Assembly (NCBI GenBank): GCA_027030435.1
Contig: JALVEX010000046.1
Span: 1 to 5,325, forward strand
DNA length: 5,325 nt
DNA from: Paracoccaceae bacterium
GTDB lineage: Bacteria > Pseudomonadota > Alphaproteobacteria > Rhodobacterales > Rhodobacteraceae
Direction: 5' to 3'
The notes under the pieces were generated by a model, which saw nothing but the letters and a program-made list of their open reading frames with translations, ran no database searches and had not been told where the DNA came from. Numbering within the stretch: position 1 is the first letter of the stretch; each line of letters opens with the position of its first letter. Shown one piece after another: positions 1-5,325 of this stretch. The translations under genes and the position numbers were made by a program.

Positions 1-1015
1 AGGCCCCGAGAACGAGGCTTTTCGCTTCGTCCCAGGGGATCGTGCGCGGCTTTTCGAGCGGCAGCGGGGCGTTGCGATCCCAGATTTCCAGCCGTTCGAG
101 GCCGAGCCACTTCGCCTTCAGCGCATAGTAGCGGTGCGAAAGCCGCGGGTAGGCGGCCACCACCGCGTTCCTCAGCGCCTCCACCACCTCGGGTTCCACC
201 TGATTGGCGAGGTGGCGGCTCATCTGCGGGGTTTCGAAGCCGCGCCACTGATCCTCGATCGCCTTTTCCTTGGCGAGCGTGTTGTGGACGCGGGCAAAGA
301 GCTTGATCTCGCCTCCGAGCACATCGGCGAGCGCATGCGCCGCCGCTTCGCGCTTCTTGCGGTCGTGATCGGTGAAGAGGTTGAGCGTGGCCTCGAGATT
401 GAGGGTTTCGCCCTCCACCTCGAAGGTGAGGCCGGCGATGGTTTCGTCAAACAGCTTGTTCCAGGCGCTCGCGCCCACCGCGCTCAGATCATGGAGGAAT
501 TTCTCCAGCTCGTCGGAAAGCTGGTAGGGCTTCATCTTGCGCAGATTCTCGAACACCGGGCGGTAGCGGGCGAGATCGGCGTTTTCGGCCAGCATCGCCT
601 CGAGCTTCGCATCCTCGATGCGGTTGATCTCGAGCGAGAAGAACACCAGCGGCGCGGTGAAATCGGTGACCTTCTCCTGCAGGTTCTGCATGAACTGCGC
701 GCGCTCCGCATCGACCGTATTCTGGTAATAGCGCAGCCCCGCGTAGGACATCAGCCGCCCGCCCCGGTTCTGGATCGCCTCGTAATCGCGGATGCACTGC
801 AGCATCCCCGCGCCGTCGAGCCCGGCGAGCTTGCCCTCGTAATCCTCGGCAAATTTGGCGCAGGCGGTTTCGAGCCAGTCCATGTCGGCGGCAATGCGGG
901 GATCATCGGGGGCGGGGTAGAGATCGGTGAGATCCCATTCGGGGAGATCGCCGAGCGCCTCCTCGCCGCCGGTTGCGTTGGCGTCATGGAGGGGGCGGGG
1001 CAGGGAATGGAGCAT
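1..1015 (-). CDS. pepF: M3-family oligoendopeptidase F, N-terminal part (cut by window edge)
   Basis: Zinc metallopeptidase of family M3 (PepF/oligoendopeptidase F), a cytoplasmic enzyme that cleaves short peptides left by larger proteases. My translation gives 338 residues from an ATG at 1015 with no stop before the left edge. It begins MLHSLPRPLHDA and carries family-like segments: LPEWDLTDLYPAPDDPR (24-40), which resembles the usual start of these enzymes; a long helical N-terminal region; LSDELEKFLHDLSAVGASAWNKLFDE (166-190), typical of the M3 N-terminal domain; and the start of the catalytic domain near residue 205. The end, LEKPRTIPWDEAKSLVL (320-336), matches the stretch that precedes the active site. 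Full-length members are about 600 residues, so the HEXXH zinc motif should lie just beyond the window and cannot be checked. The start is supported by GAGGA 6 nt upstream. The gene lies behind a terminator, so it is probably transcribed from its own promoter. The family call is strong; the exact substrate is unknown. Confidence 0.9.
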   Translation of the reverse strand, partial: MLHSLPRPLHDANATGGEEALGDLPEWDLTDLYPAPDDPRIAADMDWLETACAKFAEDYEGKLAGLDGAGMLQCIRDYEAIQNRGGRLMSYAGLRYYQNTVDAERAQFMQNLQEKVTDFTAPLVFFSLEINRIEDAKLEAMLAENADLARYRPVFENLRKMKPYQLSDELEKFLHDLSAVGASAWNKLFDETIAGLTFEVEGETLNLEATLNLFTDHDRKKREAAAHALADVLGGEIKLFARVHNTLAKEKAIEDQWRGFETPQMSRHLANQVEPEVVEALRNAVVAAYPRLSHRYYALKAKWLGLERLEIWDRNAPLPLEKPRTIPWDEAKSLVLGA

Positions 1016-1021
1016 GGCTTT

Positions 1022-1026
1022 TCCTC
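1022..1026 (-). promoter_or_regulatory. Ribosome binding site of the oligoendopeptidase gene
   Basis: On the minus strand GAGGA, followed by AAAGCC and then ATG, gives a 6-nt spacing. This is the best Shine-Dalgarno match in the leader and fixes the start codon at 1015. Confidence 0.7.
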
Positions 1027-1046
1027 GTGATTGCGTGCTGCCCCCA

Positions 1047-1075
1047 GACATAGGCCCGCAGGCGCCCGGCCTCAA
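1047..1075 (-). promoter_or_regulatory. Candidate sigma70-type promoter of the oligoendopeptidase gene
   Basis: Read on the minus strand, TTGAGG (1070-1075) lies exactly 17 bp before TATGTC (1047-1052). The -35 matches TTGACA in four of six positions and the -10 matches TATAAT in only three. Initiation would fall near 1040, giving a leader of about 25 nt that includes the ribosome binding site. The location between an upstream terminator and the gene makes a promoter necessary somewhere here. The exact boxes are an inference. Confidence 0.4.
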
Positions 1076-1123
1076 GGGCGGTCTGGTGACTGTCCGGCCA
1101 TTGGGGATTGCACGAATGGGGCG

Positions 1124-1160
1124 AAAAGCGGGGGCCGCCTCACATTCTTACGGCCCCCGC
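1124..1160 (-). terminator. Intrinsic terminator of the SCP2-hydrolase unit
   Basis: A perfect 10-bp inverted repeat, GCGGGGGCCG (1128-1137) and CGGCCCCCGC (1151-1160), encloses a 13-nt loop. On the minus strand the stem is followed directly by TTTTCG (T run at 1124-1127). It lies 36 bp past the hydrolase stop codon, so it fits rho-independent termination of leftward transcripts. The T tract is short, so some read-through into the peptidase gene is possible. On the plus strand no T run follows the stem, so it should act in one direction. Confidence 0.8.
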
Positions 1161-1196
1161 CCCGCACCCCCGGGGATAATTATGGACCAGTGATGA

Positions 1197-2171
1197 TCAG
1201 GCGGTTTTGCGTGCGGGGAGTTTGGCGCTGTCGCGGAAGAGATCGTCGATCATCTGGTGCACGTGGTTGCGGGTCTTTTCCGTTTCCATCAGCACTTCGT
1301 GCTCGGCGCCGGGGATCATGTCGAGCCGGGCTTCGGGCCAGCGCTGCACGAGATCGGTGACGGATTTCACATCGACGATGCGCTCGTTGGTGCCAAGGAA
1401 GGTGAGCGCGGGCAGGGCGGGGGGGGCGAGGGCGCCAAGGGCGCGGGTTTCTTCGAGCGCGGCATGCAGCCAGCCGAGGCTCGGGCCGCCGAGCGCGAAT
1501 TCCGGGCGGGCCGCGGCCTGGCGCTTCATCATCGCGAACATCTCCGGATCCGTGGTGAGGAGATTGTCTTCGAAGGGGGCGGTGGCCACATAGGAGGCGG
1601 GGCCCGTGCCGGGCGCATAGAGGCGGGCGATGGCGGGGATGCGGGCGGCCTGTGCGATCAGCCCCACGAAGGGCTTTTGCCAGGGGGTGAAGCGGATCCC
1701 CCACATCGGGGCGGAGAAGGCGGCGGCGCTGGCTTCGAGCCCCTCATGGAGCGCGCGCAGGCCGATCGCGCCGCCCATGGAATGGCCGATCACGAACCAG
1801 GGCCGGGGAAGATCGAGCGCGCGCGCGGCGGCGGTGAGTTCGGCCATGTCGCGCTGGTAATCGGCGAAATCCTCCACATGGCCGATGAAGGGATCGTCGA
1901 GCAGGCGATCGGAGAGGCCCTGGCCGCGCCAGTCGAGCGAGATCACGGCGTATCCGCGGGTGGTGAAATCGCCGATCGTGCGGCCGTATTTCTCGAGATA
2001 TTCCGTGCGCCCGTTGAGGAGCAGGATCGTGCCGGCGGGGGGCATGCCCTCGGCCGCCGGCCATGCGCCGAGGCGCAGGCGCACGCCATCTTCGGCCCGG
2101 CGCCAGAAAACGGTGCCGCCCGGGGGGGCGGTGGTGATTTCTTCGAAGAATGGCGCGGGCTCGAACTGCAT
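1197..2171 (-). CDS. Alpha/beta hydrolase, lysophospholipase L2 / monoacylglycerol lipase type
   Basis: Serine hydrolase of 324 residues, a normal length for the PldB-like group (COG2267, Hydrolase_4 fold). It probably cleaves acyl esters such as lysophospholipids or monoacylglycerols. Visible signatures: LLLNGRTEYLEKYG (50-63), the oxyanion-loop region typical of this group; DWRGQGLSDR (80-89); the nucleophile elbow GHSMGG (129-134) with catalytic Ser131; and PGAEHEVLME (287-296) with the probable catalytic His291. At the acid position, GTNERIVD (260-267) carries Glu263 where many relatives have Asp. A cap region lies around 155-235. No signal peptide or membrane segment is evident, so it is probably cytoplasmic or peripheral. 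It starts 9 bp after the SCP2 stop, with no clear Shine-Dalgarno sequence, which suggests translational coupling. A strong terminator follows. The family is clear; the natural substrate is inferred, and a general esterase role remains possible. Confidence 0.88.
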   Translation of the reverse strand: MQFEPAPFFEEITTAPPGGTVFWRRAEDGVRLRLGAWPAAEGMPPAGTILLLNGRTEYLEKYGRTIGDFTTRGYAVISLDWRGQGLSDRLLDDPFIGHVEDFADYQRDMAELTAAARALDLPRPWFVIGHSMGGAIGLRALHEGLEASAAAFSAPMWGIRFTPWQKPFVGLIAQAARIPAIARLYAPGTGPASYVATAPFEDNLLTTDPEMFAMMKRQAAARPEFALGGPSLGWLHAALEETRALGALAPPALPALTFLGTNERIVDVKSVTDLVQRWPEARLDMIPGAEHEVLMETEKTRNHVHQMIDDLFRDSAKLPARKTA

Positions 2172-2180
2172 CTGCCGCGA

Positions 2181-2474
2181 TCAGGTGAGCGCGCTGCCGA
2201 GCTTCATCGCCTGGCCCATGTCGCCGTCCACCCTGAGCTGGCCCGACATGAAGGCGGCGGTCGGGTTGGTCTCGCCCGAGAGGATCGCCTGGAACACGTC
2301 GGCGGCGGCGGTGAGGGTAACATCGGCCTCGGCATCCTCATCCGCGGCGCGCACACCTTCGGAATCGATCACGATCGCGCCTTCGCCTTCGATCACGAAT
2401 TTCGCCGTGCCGTCAAAACCGCCCTGGATCTTGCCGCTGAGCGCCTCCACGGCCGCATCGATCACTTCGCTCAT
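2181..2474 (-). CDS. Stand-alone SCP2 sterol-carrier-domain protein
   Basis: A 97-residue protein that consists of a single SCP2 domain (PF02036 type), a small alpha/beta fold with a hydrophobic tunnel that binds lipids, fatty acids or acyl-CoA. Recognisable parts are the N-terminal helix with alternating hydrophobics (MSEVIDAAVEALSGKI, 1-16), the strand pair GTAKFVIEGEGAIVID (22-37), the acidic strand EADVTLTAAADVFQAILSGE (49-68) and the closing NPTAAFMSGQLRVDGDMGQAM (70-90), which is the family hallmark. The length equals a complete domain. There is no signal peptide, so it is probably cytoplasmic. It is the first gene of a leftward unit with the hydrolase, separated by 9 bp, which suggests that the carrier and an acyl-ester hydrolase act on related lipids. 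Bacteria mostly lack sterols, so the real ligand is unknown. The fold call is firm; the role is inferred. Confidence 0.9.
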   Translation of the reverse strand: MSEVIDAAVEALSGKIQGGFDGTAKFVIEGEGAIVIDSEGVRAADEDAEADVTLTAAADVFQAILSGETNPTAAFMSGQLRVDGDMGQAMKLGSALT

Positions 2475-2480
2475 CTTCCG

Positions 2481-2487
2481 TTCCTCC
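2481..2487 (-). promoter_or_regulatory. Strong ribosome binding site of the SCP2 gene
   Basis: On the minus strand GGAGGAA lies 6 nt before the ATG at 2474. It is the strongest Shine-Dalgarno match in the window, it fixes the SCP2 start, and it contrasts with the poor sites of the hydrolase and TPR genes. Confidence 0.8.
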
Positions 2488-2502
2488 GCGAAAATGTGAC
2501 CC

Positions 2503-2523
2503 GCAGGGGCTGGCTTTCCCTGC
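2503..2523. repeat. Short inverted repeat in the divergent intergenic region, possible operator
   Basis: GCAGGG (2503-2508) and CCCTGC (2518-2523) form a perfect 6-bp inverted repeat around a 9-nt spacer. It sits midway between the SCP2 and TPR genes and overlaps the weak -35 region proposed for the TPR gene, a place where a repressor could act on one or both promoters. A 6-bp arm in GC-rich DNA arises easily by chance. Confidence 0.25.
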
Positions 2524-2538
2524 CGGGCCGGTTACAAT
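2511..2538 (+). promoter_or_regulatory. Weak candidate promoter of the TPR-helicase unit
   Basis: TACAAT (2533-2538) is a good -10 match (five of six) in an otherwise GC-rich gap. The -35 is poor: TGGCTT (2511-2516) with a 16-bp spacer. Initiation would fall near 2545, only a few bases before the ATG at 2549. The mRNA would then be leaderless or nearly so, consistent with the absence of a Shine-Dalgarno sequence before that ATG. Confidence 0.3.
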
Positions 2539-2545
2539 CGCCCCC

Positions 2546-2574
2546 GTTATGGGCAATATCCGAAATATACTCAA
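2546..2574 (-). promoter_or_regulatory. Candidate promoter of the SCP2-hydrolase unit
   Basis: On the minus strand TTGAGT (2569-2574) and CATAAC (2546-2551) are 17 bp apart, and each matches the sigma70 consensus in four of six positions. The boxes overlap the first codons of the TPR gene and lie in a locally AT-rich stretch. Initiation would fall near 2539, giving a leader of about 65 nt to the SCP2 start. If both this and the plus-strand candidate are real, the two promoters overlap back to back and could interfere with each other. Confidence 0.35.
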
Positions 2575-3118
2575 ACATATCGTTGCGGCAGCTCTGGCAA
2601 CAGTATGGTTTTCCATACCCGCACCGCTGCCGGCGGGTGAGCCGAGCGAGGCCGATCAGCTGCTCGACGAGCTCGCGCGGGCGGGCGAAAACGAATGGAA
2701 GCCGATAGAAGACAGGCTCTGGAATACCTGGGCGCGCTCCGGCTCGGCGGCGATGGATCTGCTTCTGAAGCGCGGGCAGGATGCGATCGATGCGGGCGAT
2801 TACGTGGCGGCGGTGGAGCACCTGACGGCCCTCATCGATCACGCGCCTGATTTCGCCGAAGGCTATGATACCCGTGCGCTCGCCTTCTACCGGCTCGGCA
2901 GATACGGCCCCGCCCTGGCCGACATCCGCAGGACCCTTGCCCTCAATCCCCGCCATTTCGGCGCCCTCTCCGGCCTTGCCGCGATCCTCGAGGAAACGGG
3001 GCGGGAGGAAGAGGCGCTGGTGGTGCTGCGCCGGGTGCTGGAGATCCATCCGCACAAGCCCGAGGCGCTCGAGGCGGTGAAGCGGCTTTCGCGCAAGGTC
3101 GAGGGCGAGGCGCTCTGA
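2549..3118 (+). CDS. Exported tetratricopeptide-repeat protein
   Basis: A 189-residue protein with a signal sequence and three TPR units. Residues 1-29 form a basic N-region (MGNIRNILKH), a hydrophobic core (IVAAALATVWFSI) and a likely cleavage point near PLPA/GE (29-30). No lipobox Cys is visible, so a soluble periplasmic location is most likely. The repeats span about 69-102, 103-136 and 137-170. The closing prolines P100, P134 and P168 are exactly 34 residues apart, with the expected G-x-Y/A and A-L positions. TPRs bind other proteins; the partner is unknown. The ATG has no clear Shine-Dalgarno sequence, but later starts would destroy the signal peptide, so I keep it. The helicase start follows 18 bp after the stop, which suggests one transcript, although the two products are predicted to lie in different compartments. 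The TPR and export calls are strong; the function is unknown. Confidence 0.85.
   Translation: MGNIRNILKHIVAAALATVWFSIPAPLPAGEPSEADQLLDELARAGENEWKPIEDRLWNTWARSGSAAMDLLLKRGQDAIDAGDYVAAVEHLTALIDHAPDFAEGYDTRALAFYRLGRYGPALADIRRTLALNPRHFGALSGLAAILEETGREEEALVVLRRVLEIHPHKPEALEAVKRLSRKVEGEAL
2603..2618. repeat. Perfect small hairpin within the TPR signal-peptide codons
   Basis: GTATGG and CCATAC form a perfect 6-bp stem closed by TTTT. Just upstream, GTTGC (2582-2586) and GCAAC (2597-2601) form a second inverted repeat. Both lie within 70 nt of the TPR start and could fold in the mRNA or serve as protein-binding sites. They may equally be chance features of this AT-rich stretch. Confidence 0.25.
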
Positions 3119-3136
3119 CATATCCCGGGGGATCGG

Positions 3137-5325
3137 ATGACAGGCGAAGGGATATCTTCTCCGGGGCGTGCCCGTGGCCCGGTGCGCCGGCAGGGGGGTG
3201 TGGGTGGCGGTGGCCGTGGCGCGCGCGCGGGCGGGCGCATCGCGGCCGTGCTCGGCCCCACCAATACAGGCAAGACCCATCACGCCATCGAGCGCATGAT
3301 CGCCCACAGGAGCGGGATCATCGGCCTGCCGCTGCGCCTGCTGGCGCGCGAGGTCTATGAGCGCCTGTGCGAGAAGCGGGGCAGGGGGGCGGTGGCGCTG
3401 GTGACGGGCGAGGAGCGCATCGTGCCACCCGGCGCGCGCTACTGGGCCTGCACGGTGGAGGCCATGCCCGCCGATATCGGCGCGGATTATCTCGCCATCG
3501 ACGAAATCCAGCTTTGCGCCGATCCCGAGCGCGGGCATGTGTTCACCGATCGCCTGCTGCACGCGCGCGGCCGCCTCGAGACGGAATTTCTCGGCGCGGC
3601 CACCATGCGCGGCGCCATCGCCGATCTCGTGCCCGAGGCCCGGTTTCACGAAGCCGAGCGCCTCTCGGATCTTTCCTATACGGGCGCGCGCAAGATCAGC
3701 CGCATGCCGGGGCGGGCGGCGATCGTGGGGTTCTCGGTGGAAAATCTCTATGCGGTGGCCGAGCTGATCCGCCGCCAGAAGGGCGGCGCGGCGGTGGTGA
3801 CGGGGGCGCTCAGCCCGCGCACGCGCAATGCCCAGGTGGCGATGTATCAGAGCGGCGAGGTGGATTACCTCGTGGCCACGGACGCGATCGGCATGGGGCT
3901 CAACCTCGATATCGATCACGTGGCCTTTTCCGCGCTCGCGAAATTCGACGGCCGGCGGATGCGCGCGCTCCTGCCCCATGAGATCGGCCAGATCGCCGGG
4001 CGCGCGGGGCGCCACACGCGCCCCGGCACCTTCGGGGTGACGGGCGAGGCCGCCCCCCTAGATCCCGCGCTGGCAGCCGCCATCGAGGGGCACCGTTTCG
4101 CCCCGATCCGCAAGCTCCAGTGGCGCAGCCGGGCGCTTCGTTTCGCCAGCCCCGAGGCGCTGATCGCCTCGCTCGAGGCCGCGCCGGAAGATCCCCGCCT
4201 TGAGCGCGGGCGCGAGGCGGATGATCTCCAGGCCCTGCGCCTCCTCTCGGCCATGCCCGAGATGCGCGATCGCGTGGCCGGGCCGGGGGATGTGCAGCGG
4301 CTGTGGGATGTCTGCCGCATCCCGGATTTCCGCGGCATTTCCCCCGGCGAGCACGCCGCCCTTCTGGCGCGCATCTTCACCTTCCTGCAGGAGGAGGGCC
4401 GGGTGCCCGATGACTGGCTCGCGCGCCAGGTGCGGCGCATCGATCGCACCGAGGGCGATATCGATATCCTCTCGCGCCGCCTCGCCTTCATCCGCACCTG
4501 GACATATGTTGCCCAGCGCAGGGGCTGGGTGGATGACGAAAATCATTGGCGCGGCGAGACCCGCAATGTAGAAGACCGCCTGTCGGATGCGCTGCACGGC
4601 GCGCTGACGAAGAGATTCGTTGACCGGCGCACCAGCGTTCTGATGCGCCGGTTGAAGCAGAAGGAGGGCCTCGTGGCCAGGGTGAGCGAAACCGGCGAAG
4701 TGAGCGTCGAGGATCAGCATGTGGGGCGGCTCGAGGGCTTCCGCTTCATCGAGGACAAGGCGGCAGGCCCGCAGGAGGCGAAGACCCTGCGCCAGGCGAG
4801 TTATGACGCGCTGAAGCCGGAATTCAGCCTGCGCGCCGATCGCTTCTACAACGCCCCCGACTCGGAGATCGATTTCACCGATCAGGGCGGGCTGATGTGG
4901 GGCGAACATGCCGTGGGCAAGCTGGTGAAGGGCCCCGAGGCGCTGAAGCCGGGCGTCGTGGCCTTCGTGGATGAGGAGGCCGGGCCGGAGGTGGCCGAAA
5001 AGGTGCAGCGCCGCCTGCAGCATTTCATCGATCGCAGGATCGCGGCGCTTTTCGAGCCGCTCCTGGCCATGCAACGCGACGAGGCGCTGACGGGCCTTGC
5101 CCGCGGCTTCGCCTTCCGGCTTGTCGAGGCGCTCGGGATCCTGCCGCGCGAAGAGGTGGCGGCAGAGGTGAAGGAGCTTGATCAGGACATGCGCGCGCTC
5201 CTGCGCAAGCACGGGGTGCGCTTTGGCCAGTACACCATCTTTTTCCCTCTGCTCCTGAAGCCCGCGCCCACGCGCCTGCGCCTGGTGCTCTGGGCGCTTG
5301 CCAATGATCTTGCGGAATTTCCCGT
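3137..5325 (+). CDS. SUV3-like DExH-box RNA helicase (cut by window edge)
   Basis: Superfamily 2 ATP-dependent helicase closest to mitochondrial SUV3, which unwinds RNA for degradation together with PNPase. The frame is open for 729 residues to the right edge with no stop. Motifs in order: Walker A GPTNTGKT (40-47); LPLRLLAREVY (64-74); VTGEER (89-94); ACTVEAM (104-110); motif II DEIQ (122-125); GAATMRG (153-159); FSVENLYAVAELI (199-211); ATDAIGMGLNLDI (247-259); motif VI QIAGRAGR (285-292). The DEIQ box and the GMGLNL motif point to SUV3 rather than DEAD-box RNA helicases. Residues 11-34 form a Gly/Arg-rich leader. The region beyond about 330 is a long C-terminal extension with basic patches (493-508) and no motif I can name. 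A weak GGGGGA lies 4 nt before the ATG. The gene follows the TPR gene by 18 bp. In Rhodobacterales I recall an S4-domain RNA-binding gene next, outside this window. The family is confident; a degradosome role in bacteria is inferred from the mitochondrial homologue. Confidence 0.9.
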   Translation, partial: MTGEGISSPGRARGPVRRQGGVGGGGRGARAGGRIAAVLGPTNTGKTHHAIERMIAHRSGIIGLPLRLLAREVYERLCEKRGRGAVALVTGEERIVPPGARYWACTVEAMPADIGADYLAIDEIQLCADPERGHVFTDRLLHARGRLETEFLGAATMRGAIADLVPEARFHEAERLSDLSYTGARKISRMPGRAAIVGFSVENLYAVAELIRRQKGGAAVVTGALSPRTRNAQVAMYQSGEVDYLVATDAIGMGLNLDIDHVAFSALAKFDGRRMRALLPHEIGQIAGRAGRHTRPGTFGVTGEAAPLDPALAAAIEGHRFAPIRKLQWRSRALRFASPEALIASLEAAPEDPRLERGREADDLQALRLLSAMPEMRDRVAGPGDVQRLWDVCRIPDFRGISPGEHAALLARIFTFLQEEGRVPDDWLARQVRRIDRTEGDIDILSRRLAFIRTWTYVAQRRGWVDDENHWRGETRNVEDRLSDALHGALTKRFVDRRTSVLMRRLKQKEGLVARVSETGEVSVEDQHVGRLEGFRFIEDKAAGPQEAKTLRQASYDALKPEFSLRADRFYNAPDSEIDFTDQGGLMWGEHAVGKLVKGPEALKPGVVAFVDEEAGPEVAEKVQRRLQHFIDRRIAALFEPLLAMQRDEALTGLARGFAFRLVEALGILPREEVAAEVKELDQDMRALLRKHGVRFGQYTIFFPLLLKPAPTRLRLVLWALANDLAEFP

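Noticed and set aside
134..1030. Plus-strand open frame of 298 codons opposite the peptidase gene
   Set aside because: The opposite strand encodes a clear M3 peptidase. The plus frame has no motif and has shadow-type composition.
1128..1160. Strong stem considered as an attachment site, riboswitch or small RNA
   Set aside because: A stem with a T run on the minus strand, just after a minus-strand stop codon, is fully explained as an intrinsic terminator.
1257..2708. Plus-strand open frame of 483 codons opposite the hydrolase and SCP2 genes
   Set aside because: It is antisense to two well-supported proteins, is rich in His, Gly, Glu and Arg as expected of a GC-rich shadow frame, and shows no family motif or ribosome binding site.
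3127..3136. GGGGGA before the helicase ATG considered as a decisive ribosome binding site
   Set aside because: It is a poor match with only 4 nt spacing, so it does not settle the start codon and is not listed separately.
2471..4015. Minus-strand open frame of 514 codons opposite the TPR gene and the helicase core
   Set aside because: It runs antisense through the Walker A and GRAGR motifs, has a low-complexity His/Arg/Ala composition, and has no recognisable domain.
4058..5212. Minus-strand open frame of 384 codons opposite the helicase C-terminal region
   Set aside because: It is a mirror frame of a GC-rich gene. The sense frame continues unbroken from the helicase core, so the antisense frame needs no separate explanation.
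1..5325. Search for a defence system, mobile element or biosynthetic cluster
   Set aside because: All five genes belong to common families. There are no terminal repeats, integrase, toxin-antitoxin pair, spacer array or abrupt composition change.

Overview
The window looks like ordinary chromosomal DNA from a GC-rich alphaproteobacterium, most likely of the Rhodobacteraceae/Rhodobacterales type. The reasons are the high GC content (roughly two thirds), the protein sequences themselves, and a bacterial SUV3-type helicase, a family characteristic of Alphaproteobacteria and mitochondria. The assignment is by pattern recognition only; no database search was possible. There is no transposase, integrase, tRNA, rRNA, CRISPR array or phage gene, and codon use is similar across the window.

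Layout: five genes in two divergent blocks, facing away from a 74-bp gap at 2475-2548. Leftward (minus strand): a 97-residue stand-alone SCP2 lipid-binding protein (2181-2474); 9 bp later, a 324-residue alpha/beta hydrolase of the lysophospholipase/monoacylglycerol lipase type (1197-2171); then a strong intrinsic terminator (1124-1160); then the N-terminal 338 residues of an M3-family oligoendopeptidase F (1-1015), which continues off the left edge. The terminator and a promoter-like sequence behind it suggest that the peptidase is a separate transcription unit. Rightward (plus strand): a 189-residue exported TPR protein (2549-3118); 18 bp later, a SUV3-like DExH RNA helicase (3137-5325), open for 729 residues and cut by the right edge.

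How the genes may work together: SCP2 plus the hydrolase form a plausible lipid-handling pair, with a lipid carrier beside an acyl-ester hydrolase. The TPR protein and helicase look co-transcribed, but one is predicted to be exported and the other cytoplasmic, so shared function is uncertain. The peptidase is a general cytoplasmic oligopeptide-degrading enzyme.

I do not see an undescribed multi-gene system. The points worth a second look are modest: a strong excess of GATC sites, a Gly/Arg-rich leader on the helicase, a compact divergent promoter region with an AT-rich island that runs into the TPR signal-peptide codons, and a Glu where the hydrolase catalytic Asp usually sits.
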